18,354 bases of DNA, taken from NCBI GenBank assembly GCA_016290335.1, contig JAEETM010000069.1, forward strand, positions 1 to 18,354, in the 5' to 3' direction. Made by a program: the position numbers and the translations under genes. The notes below the pieces were generated by a model. It had not been told where the DNA came from. It searched no databases and saw nothing but the letters and a program-made list of their open reading frames with translations. Positions 5,969 through 10,575 of this stretch are shown piece by piece. The number at the start of each line of letters is the position of its first letter. Position 1 is the stretch's first letter. This DNA comes from Treponema sp. (lineage in GTDB: Bacteria; Spirochaetota; Spirochaetia; Treponematales; Treponemataceae).

Positions 5969-6958
5969 ATGAAAAAGTTTGACTTAAACGAGATTCCTGA
6001 AAAAATCAAATCAGGCGAAATCTCTAAAAAGTGTGCAGTACACAAACTGGCGTTGTACTTGTCGAAAAATCCGGCATTATTCGGTTTAAAAACTAAGGAT
6101 GAAGATTTCAAAAGTGAAGTCATGCTACTGTTCCTTGAACGGGGTGAAAACACAATCGATTTGTATGATCCGGAATACGGTACTTTCTTCACTTATTTTT
6201 TCTGCTTTATCAAAAGTCTTACAAACACGGTCACACGATTACGAGCTTCAACGAATGTACGCGATTATCACACCATTACAGAAAGCATTTCTAATTATGA
6301 GCAGTATCAGGAAAAATATTCGTCAATCAATTACAATGATTTTGAAAAACCGAAAGTTCCTTATGCTTACAAACAGGTTTCGCCGGAAGCCTTCCAGATT
6401 GCCTGTAAATCAAGTGAATACAGCGTTCAAAAGTTTTTATCAACACAAAAAACGGATGACAGCTACAGGCACTTAAAGGAAAGGCTGAGTCTTATTTCTC
6501 CGTCAATGGCAGAAAAAATACTCCTCATTCTTGCCTTAAAGTCTGCCTATTACATTTCAGACAAGCAGATTAAAGCAGTAGCCGAAATCTGTAACATAGA
6601 AGTCGAACAATTATACGATACAATCCAGCAGATAAAGCAGGAGCTGATTGTACGTGAAACAAGCAAGAAAGAACTCGAACTCAGGAGAAACAAGGCCTAC
6701 TATCATCATAAAAAATACAGGAGCAGAATAAACTGGACAGATGAAAACCGCGATGATTTCTCTGAATACGAAAGAAAGGCTCTTATAGACAAGTACAACA
6801 AGCAGACAGAAAGCTGGATTAAGCTTAATGAACAGCTCAAAAAAGGTGCAATCAACATACGCCCCACGAATAAAGCTATAGCTAAAGTTTTGGGGTTATG
6901 CGAACGCCAGATCAGCTATTACATTAAAAATGCAAACATAATAGGGCTGGAGATTTAG
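5969..6958 (+). CDS. Putative DNA-binding regulator with sigma-like N-terminal segment
   Basis: A 329-residue cytosolic protein. Residues about 44-92 (DEDFKSEVMLLFLERG, then YDPEYGTFFTYFFCFIKSL) resemble region 2 of sigma-70 factors, in which an acidic helix is followed by a Y/F-DP-x-x-G-x-F-x-T/S-Y element. A middle segment (SDKQIKAVAEICNIEVEQLY) and the C-terminus (NKAIAKVLGLCERQISYYIK) each look like helix-turn-helix units. Between them lies a Lys/Arg/Glu-rich, probably coiled segment. The similarity is by eye and partial; the usual region 2.4 and 4.2 signatures are not obvious. AGGAGG lies 5 bp before the ATG and a consensus sigma-54 promoter upstream, so expression is probably conditional. 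It could be a divergent alternative sigma factor or another RNA polymerase- or DNA-binding regulator. Confidence 0.6.
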   Translation: MKKFDLNEIPEKIKSGEISKKCAVHKLALYLSKNPALFGLKTKDEDFKSEVMLLFLERGENTIDLYDPEYGTFFTYFFCFIKSLTNTVTRLRASTNVRDYHTITESISNYEQYQEKYSSINYNDFEKPKVPYAYKQVSPEAFQIACKSSEYSVQKFLSTQKTDDSYRHLKERLSLISPSMAEKILLILALKSAYYISDKQIKAVAEICNIEVEQLYDTIQQIKQELIVRETSKKELELRRNKAYYHHKKYRSRINWTDENRDDFSEYERKALIDKYNKQTESWIKLNEQLKKGAINIRPTNKAIAKVLGLCERQISYYIKNANIIGLEI

Positions 6959-6969
6959 CGTTCTGGCGT

Positions 6970-7014
6970 GGTCCGGTATTACTTAAACAAGTTTTGCCGG
7001 ACCGTTTGATTTTT
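6970..7014 (+). terminator. Hairpin after the sigma-like gene
   Basis: GGTCCGG (6970-6976) pairs with CCGGACC (6997-7003), with an inner ACTT/AAGT pair. The following GTTTGATTTTT is only partly T-rich, so this is a moderate intrinsic terminator. It separates the sigma-54 unit from the next gene. Confidence 0.6.
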
Positions 7015-7034
7015 ATTGTGCATATTATTACTAT
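7006..7034 (+). promoter_or_regulatory. Promoter of rdgB with almost no leader
   Basis: TTGATT (7006-7011), 17 bp, TACTAT (7029-7034). The start would fall at about 7041, one base before the ATG at 7042, so the mRNA may be leaderless. No good ribosome binding site precedes this ATG, in keeping with that. Confidence 0.45.
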
Positions 7035-7041
7035 AGTGATT

Positions 7042-7695
7042 ATGAAAATCTATTTAGCAACATCAAACAAAAACAAGAAAAAAGAAATAACAGAAATACT
7101 TCCGGAACATACAATTGTAATTCCTTCTGATGAAGGAATTGATTTTGACCCGATTGAAGACGGTAATAGCTTTTACGAAAACAGCCTTATAAAAGCAAAA
7201 GCCCTTTACGATATAGTCCACTGCCCTGTTATTGCCGATGATTCCGGCATCTGTGTAGATGCACTCAATGGCGAACCGGGCATTTATTCTTCCCGCTATG
7301 CAGGCCCGGAGCATATTCACGGAGCCCCAGACGGCAAGAAAATCCCACAGGAACAGCAGAATATATTCCTTATTGAACAAACAAATAAAGCCATAAGCGA
7401 AGGCAAGATTCCAAAAGCAGCCTACCTCCACGGAGAACGCTCCTGCCATTATACCTGCTCAATGGTGCTTTATGCAGGCCCGGACAGATTTTTTGTTGCA
7501 CAGGAAACCTTTGAAGGCGCACTCATAAACTCAATTTCAGAAGCAGCAGGAACAAACGGCTTTGGTTATGACCCTATTGTTTTCCTTCCGGAATACAAGA
7601 AAACTGTAGCTCAAATCTCCCCGGAAGAAAAAAACAGTATTTCTCACCGTGGAAAAGCCGTACGAGCCATAAAAGAAATAATCAGCTTACTGTAA
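7042..7695 (+). CDS. rdgB: dITP/XTP pyrophosphatase (RdgB/HAM1 family)
   Basis: Hydrolyses deaminated purine nucleotides (dITP, XTP and their partners) to monophosphates and pyrophosphate, keeping them out of DNA and RNA. Family motifs in order: MKIYLATSNKNKKKEI at the N-terminus, SFYENSLIKAKAL, ADDSGICVDAL, GEPGIYSSRYAG, GFGYDPIVFLPE and SHRGKA near the C-terminus. It is 217 residues, somewhat longer than the typical ~200, with extra sequence after the RYAG motif (residues about 93-130). The start at 7042 is chosen because the family begins exactly there; a longer reading from 6994 would run through the upstream hairpin. The gene appears to be a single unit between a hairpin upstream and the flagellin promoter downstream. 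Confidence 0.93.
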   Translation: MKIYLATSNKNKKKEITEILPEHTIVIPSDEGIDFDPIEDGNSFYENSLIKAKALYDIVHCPVIADDSGICVDALNGEPGIYSSRYAGPEHIHGAPDGKKIPQEQQNIFLIEQTNKAISEGKIPKAAYLHGERSCHYTCSMVLYAGPDRFFVAQETFEGALINSISEAAGTNGFGYDPIVFLPEYKKTVAQISPEEKNSISHRGKAVRAIKEIISLL

Positions 7696-7725
7696 CAATT
7701 TTTTAATTTTTTTTCAAAAAAACTC

Positions 7726-7753
7726 TAAAGTATTTTTTTCACATCGCCGATAT
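7726..7753 (+). promoter_or_regulatory. Sigma-28 (FliA) promoter of the first flagellin gene
   Basis: TAAAG (7726-7730) and GCCGATAT (7746-7753) match the FliA consensus TAAA-N15-GCCGATAA, with 16 rather than 15 intervening bases. Start expected near 7760, giving a leader of about 150 nt. Confidence 0.8.
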
Positions 7754-7762
7754 TTGAAATAG

Positions 7763-7809
7763 GATTGTTATGATTGTATCGACTTCGTAGAAGCAACAGT
7801 CAAACAATT
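7763..7809 (+). promoter_or_regulatory. Stem-loop at the 5' end of the flagellin leader
   Basis: TTGTT-A-TGATTG (7765-7776) pairs with CAGTCAAACAA (7797-7807), with one bulged A and one G-U pair, and can be extended outward by two pairs. CTTC/GAAG forms a small inner hairpin. It begins a few bases after the predicted start, as expected for a structure protecting a long-lived mRNA from 5' decay. Confidence 0.5.
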
Positions 7810-7866
7810 AGCAAAAGTGTGTAGATGTAGCCTTGTAAACATTTGCACATTTTTGCACTTTTCTTA

Positions 7867-7886
7867 CAGAAGAAAGGATTCTTCTG
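7867..7886 (+). promoter_or_regulatory. Predicted CsrA site 1: hairpin with AGGA loop
   Basis: CAGAAGAA (7867-7874) and TTCTTCTG (7879-7886) are perfect complements enclosing the tetraloop AGGA. A GGA in a short hairpin loop is the hallmark of CsrA binding sites. It lies 23 bases upstream of the GGA in the ribosome binding site hairpin. Confidence 0.75.
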
Positions 7887-7891
7887 CTCAC

Positions 7892-7906
7892 ATTCCAAGG
7901 AGGAAT
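7892..7906 (+). promoter_or_regulatory. Predicted CsrA site 2 at the flagellin ribosome binding site
   Basis: ATTCC (7892-7896) pairs with GGAAT (7902-7906), leaving AAGGA in the loop. The Shine-Dalgarno AGGAGG is at 7898-7903, so CsrA bound here would directly block ribosomes. The two-site layout recalls the CsrA/FliW-controlled hag leader of Bacillus subtilis. Confidence 0.7.
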
Positions 7907-7909
7907 ACT

Positions 7910-8770
7910 ATGGTTATTAACCACAACATGTCGGCATTATTTGCCAATCGTCAATTAGGAATTACAGGTCTCGGTCTCAACAAAGACATGGAAAAGCTTT
8001 CATCTGGTGAAAGAATCAACCGTGCTGGTGATGACGCATCAGGACTTGCAGTATCAGAAAAAATGAGAAGCCAGATCCGCGGTCTTAACAGAGCAGCTCA
8101 GAACGCTCAGAACGGAATCAGCTTTATTCAGACAACTGAAGGCTTCCTTCAGGAAACAACTGATATCATGCAGCGTATCCGTGAGCTCGCAGTTCAGTCA
8201 TCAAACGGTATTTACTCATCAGAAGACAGAATGCAGATCCAGGTTGAAATCTCTGCCCTCGTTTCTGAAGTTGACCGCATTGCAAGTTCAGCCCAGTTCA
8301 ATGGTATGAACATGCTTACTGGCCGTTTTGCCCGCCCTATGGGTGAAAATGTTGTTACTGCTTCTATGTGGTTCCACATTGGTGCAAACATGGATCAGAG
8401 AACTCAGGTTTTCATCGGTACAATGTCAGCAGTTGCTCTCGGCGTACGCGAAATTGGTACAGATGAAAAGATTTCTCTTTCTACACCAGAAGAAGCAAAC
8501 CGAGCAATCGGAGTAATCGACGAAGCTCTCAAGAAAATCAACAAACAGCGCGCAGACCTTGGTGCATACCAGAACCGTCTTGAACTTACAGTTAAGGGAT
8601 TGAACATCTCTGCTGAAAACCTCCAGGCTTCTGAATCACGCATCCGCGACACAGACATGGCCAGCCAGATGGTTGAGTTCACAAAGAACTCTATCCTCCA
8701 GCAGGCAGGAACAGCTATGCTCGCCCAGGCCAACAGCCAGAGTCAGAACGTACTCAGCTTGTTGCGCTAG
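7910..8770 (+). CDS. flaB: Periplasmic flagellar core flagellin FlaB (first copy)
   Basis: A 286-residue filament core protein of the periplasmic flagellum, exported by the flagellar type III system and so without a signal peptide. The conserved N-terminal D0/D1 helices ([35 protein letters not shown]) and C-terminal helices ([32 protein letters not shown], ending LSLLR) are intact. The short centre, with [20 protein letters not shown], is the version I associate with treponemal FlaB1/FlaB2; there is no large surface domain, as expected for sheathed periplasmic filaments. The start at 7910 follows AGGAGG by 6 bp; an upstream TTG extension is not family-like. Expression should require sigma-28 and be controlled after transcription by CsrA. 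FlaB1, FlaB2 and FlaB3 cannot be told apart with certainty here. Confidence 0.95.
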   Translation: MVINHNMSALFANRQLGITGLGLNKDMEKLSSGERINRAGDDASGLAVSEKMRSQIRGLNRAAQNAQNGISFIQTTEGFLQETTDIMQRIRELAVQSSNGIYSSEDRMQIQVEISALVSEVDRIASSAQFNGMNMLTGRFARPMGENVVTASMWFHIGANMDQRTQVFIGTMSAVALGVREIGTDEKISLSTPEEANRAIGVIDEALKKINKQRADLGAYQNRLELTVKGLNISAENLQASESRIRDTDMASQMVEFTKNSILQQAGTAMLAQANSQSQNVLSLLR

Positions 8771-8781
8771 TAAAAAGTGGA

Positions 8782-8819
8782 TAAGATTCCGCATTACATA
8801 TTATGTAATGCGGAAATCT
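8782..8819 (+). terminator. Long hairpin after the first flagellin
   Basis: AAGATTCCGCATTAC (8782-8796) pairs with GTAATGCGGAAATCTT (8804-8819), 15 pairs with one bulge and a 7-nt loop. No T run follows, so it may act as a 3' stabiliser, a processing stop or a Rho-assisted terminator rather than a plain intrinsic terminator. Confidence 0.6.
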
Positions 8820-8841
8820 TGAGCAGCTTGTATAACATATA

Positions 8842-8870
8842 TTGTCTTTACGATAATTGTGTTGTATAAT
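8842..8870 (+). promoter_or_regulatory. Candidate sigma-70 promoter of the second flagellin
   Basis: TTGTCT (8842-8847), 17 bp, TATAAT (8865-8870). The resulting leader would be nearly 290 nt and would include the folded element at 8992-9117. Confidence 0.5.
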
Positions 8871-8919
8871 TTGTTTTTAGAAATAATCACAATTCTTTAT
8901 ACATTTATAGAAAATTGTG
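8855..8919. repeat. Three AATTGTG motifs around the promoter region
   Basis: AATTGTG at 8855-8861, its inverse CACAATT at 8888-8894, and AATTGTG again at 8913-8919. The first overlaps the spacer of the candidate sigma-70 promoter. They may be binding sites of an unknown regulator, although the sequence is short and the surroundings are AT-rich. Confidence 0.35.
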
Positions 8920-8937
8920 TTATTATATAAGTGAAGT

Positions 8938-8964
8938 TAAATATGCTTTTTCAGAGGCATATAG
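8938..8964 (+). promoter_or_regulatory. Weak sigma-28-like promoter of the second flagellin
   Basis: TAAA (8938-8941), exactly 15 bp, then GCATATAG, matching GCCGATAA at five of eight bases. The ATATGC/GCATAT inverted repeat (8941-8946 and 8957-8962) lies between and over the boxes. Start would be near 8971, just before the structured leader. Confidence 0.35.
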
Positions 8965-8978
8965 TTCTTTGAAAACAG

Positions 8979-9140
8979 TGCATTCCATGAATGCAGGTGA
9001 CAGTAGAAACAGTCAGATTTGATAAAGGGGCCTCCCCTATCTAAAGTCTGCCTGTTCCTGCTGAATAGGTCTGAAACTAAATCAGGGGCGCAGAACTGGT
9101 TTAGCCTTTCACCTGCAGGCAAAAAACAAGATGTTTTTTG
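8979..9140 (+). promoter_or_regulatory. Structured RNA leader (three-way junction) of the second flagellin
   Basis: Closing stem TGCAGGTGA (8992-9000) with TCACCTGCA (9109-9117). Immediately inside, a long hairpin pairs CAGTAGAAACAGTCAG (9001-9016) with CTGCCTGTTCCTGCTG (9048-9063) at 14 of 16 positions, and continues through ATTTGAT and AGGGG-CCT-CCCCT to its tip. A second hairpin pairs CTAAATCAG (9077-9085) with CTGGTTTAG (9096-9104). Upstream TGCATTC-CAT-GAATGCA (8979-8995) shares bases with the closing stem, so the two exclude each other. Downstream CAAAAAAC-AAGAT-GTTTTTTG (9120-9140) lies just before the ribosome binding site. Together this looks like a cis-regulatory RNA. A described motif upstream of flagellar genes in termite-gut bacteria (Termite-flg RNA) is a possible relative; I could not compare them. 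Confidence 0.6.
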
Positions 9141-9165
9141 GTAAGTAAACATGGAGGGCACAACT

Positions 9166-10014
9166 ATGATTATTAATCACAATATGAGTTCGCTCTATGC
9201 TGACCGTGTATTGAACATTTCTAATGATTCAATCATGAAAAACATGGAGAAACTTTCTTCTGGTGAACGCATCAATCGCGCCGGAGATGATGCATCAGGA
9301 CTTGCTGTATCAGAAAAGATGCGCAGCCAAATCCGCGGACTTAACCAGGCAAGCAAGAATATCAACAATGGTATTTCTTTCATCCAGACAACCGAAGGTT
9401 ATCTGACAGAAACCACAGATGTTCTTCAGCGCATTCGCGAACTTGCTGTTCAGTCTGCTAATGGTATCTACAGCGATGAAGATCGTATGCAGATTCAGGT
9501 AGAAGTATCACAGCTCGTTGCTGAAGTTGACCGCGTAGCTAGTCAGGCTCAGTTCAACGGTATGAATATGTTAACTGGACGCTTCTCTTCTAGCGCAGAA
9601 CAGGTAATGCAGTTCCAGATTGGTGCAAACGTTGACCAGAACACACGTGTTTTCATTGGTACTATGACAGCTCAGGCTCTTGGCCTTGTTGGTGCTCAGG
9701 GTACAGATGAAAAGATTACTATCGCATCTCCTGATGAGGCAAACCTTGTACTTGCAACTGTTGACGAGGCATTGAAGAATGTCAATAAACAGAGAGCAGA
9801 TCTTGGTGCTTATCAGAACAGATTCGAAATGGCTGCTAAGGGTGTAAACATTGCTGCAGAAAATACTCAGGCTTCAGAGTCTCGTATCCGCGATACAGAT
9901 ATGGCTTCTGAAATGGTTGAGTTCACAAAGAACAGCATTCTCACACAGGCTGGAACCGCAATGCTTGCACAGGCTAACTCACAGTCACAGACTGTATTGG
10001 CTCTGCTTCAGTAG
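9166..10014 (+). CDS. flaB: Periplasmic flagellar core flagellin FlaB (second copy)
   Basis: A 282-residue paralogue of the preceding flagellin. The N-terminal block ([37 protein letters not shown]) and the C-terminal block ([32 protein letters not shown], ending LALLQ) are close to identical to it. The centre differs: after [10 protein letters not shown] it reads [19 protein letters not shown], lacking the VTASMWF segment. The two probably form different positions or proportions in the same filament core. The start at 9166 follows GGAGGG (9153-9158) by 7 bp; an in-frame ATG at 9151 overlaps that site and would add five residues. Its leader is unlike that of the first copy, so the two are probably regulated differently. 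Confidence 0.95.
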   Translation: MIINHNMSSLYADRVLNISNDSIMKNMEKLSSGERINRAGDDASGLAVSEKMRSQIRGLNQASKNINNGISFIQTTEGYLTETTDVLQRIRELAVQSANGIYSDEDRMQIQVEVSQLVAEVDRVASQAQFNGMNMLTGRFSSSAEQVMQFQIGANVDQNTRVFIGTMTAQALGLVGAQGTDEKITIASPDEANLVLATVDEALKNVNKQRADLGAYQNRFEMAAKGVNIAAENTQASESRIRDTDMASEMVEFTKNSILTQAGTAMLAQANSQSQTVLALLQ

Positions 10015-10021
10015 TTTTACA

Positions 10022-10058
10022 ATATCAAAGAGATTTCTGGATGTCATCTTTTTGATAT
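10022..10058 (+). terminator. Hairpin with GGATGT loop after the second flagellin
   Basis: ATATCAAAGAGAT (10022-10034) pairs with ATCTTTTTGATAT (10046-10058) over all 13 positions (one G-U). The loop TTCTGGATGTC contains GGATGT, like the core of the CsrA consensus. Only a short T-rich stretch follows. Could be a terminator, stabiliser or CsrA-binding 3' element. Confidence 0.55.
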
Positions 10059-10066
10059 AGTTTTAT

Positions 10067-10103
10067 TAACCGGAAGGGGTGCGCCCCTCTTCTGGTTATT
10101 TTT
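10067..10103 (+). terminator. Intrinsic terminator between flaB and flaG
   Basis: TAACCGGAAGGGG pairs with CCCCTCTTCTGGTTA around loop TGCG, with one bulge and one G-U, followed by a short run of Ts to 10103. Probably ends most flagellin transcripts, with read-through into flaG, for which I see no clear promoter. Confidence 0.75.
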
Positions 10104-10112
10104 CAGGGAGGA

Positions 10113-10140
10113 AAATATATCAAATTGGAATGATATATTT
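10113..10140 (+). promoter_or_regulatory. Predicted CsrA site upstream of flaG
   Basis: AAATATATCA (10113-10122) and TGATATATTT (10131-10140) are perfect complements with loop AATTGGAA. The GGA in the loop is 24 bases before the GGA of the flaG ribosome binding site (10151-10153), nearly the spacing seen in the first flagellin leader. Confidence 0.55.
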
Positions 10141-10161
10141 ATATAAACAAGGAGGGAACCT

Positions 10162-10551
10162 ATGAATACGATTTCTACTCAAAGTTCTATGGTTCGAATG
10201 GCAACGGATGGCCAGGCTCTTTATAGTTCTGCGGCTCAGGCTGCAAATAACAATGCAATTGCCAAGCAAGCTTCAGTACCAATAACTCCGACAGGGGCTC
10301 AAGTTGCTCAGAACATTGAAAAGAATCTTGCTGAAATAAAAGCAGATTCTCAACAACTTCAAAAAATGTCTGAAATGGTTGACGGTCGAAAATTACAGTT
10401 CAACGTTAACAAAGAATTAGGTAGCGTTGTAGTAAAAATTATCGACACAAACACAAATCAGGTATTAAAGGAGATTCCTTCTGAAGATATGCAGAAATTA
10501 AAGTTAAGGATTCGTAAAGCCATCGGCAATTTATTTGATGAAGTTATTTAA
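10162..10551 (+). CDS. flaG: FlaG family flagellar protein
   Basis: A 129-residue protein. Residues 1-50 are a low-complexity Ala/Ser/Gln-rich region, and the C-terminal half (GRKLQFNVNKELGSVVVKII, then DTNTNQVLKEIPSEDMQKL) is the FlaG domain. FlaG proteins are encoded next to flagellin and fliD in many bacteria and influence filament length or assembly, though their precise role is poorly defined. The start is set by AAGGAGGG 6 bp upstream. It sits between flagellin and fliD, with 24 bp to fliD, so the last two are an operon. A GGA-loop hairpin upstream suggests CsrA control. Confidence 0.9.
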   Translation: MNTISTQSSMVRMATDGQALYSSAAQAANNNAIAKQASVPITPTGAQVAQNIEKNLAEIKADSQQLQKMSEMVDGRKLQFNVNKELGSVVVKIIDTNTNQVLKEIPSEDMQKLKLRIRKAIGNLFDEVI

Positions 10552-10575
10552 TTTTTGCAGCTTTAGATAAATATT

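Noticed and set aside
7063..7449. Minus-strand open frame opposite rdgB (128 residues)
   Set aside because: It is a shadow of the well-supported rdgB gene, with unusual Phe/Ile/Cys-rich composition and no ribosome binding site.
7817..7909. N-terminal extension of the first flagellin from an upstream TTG
   Set aside because: The extension is Cys/His-rich, unlike any flagellin, and covers the GGA-loop hairpins and Shine-Dalgarno; the ATG at 7910 matches the family start.
9042..9067. Sigma-28 promoter TAAAG...GCTGAATA for the second flagellin
   Set aside because: The -10 is a poor match, the spacing is short (14), and the bases form one arm of the long leader hairpin.
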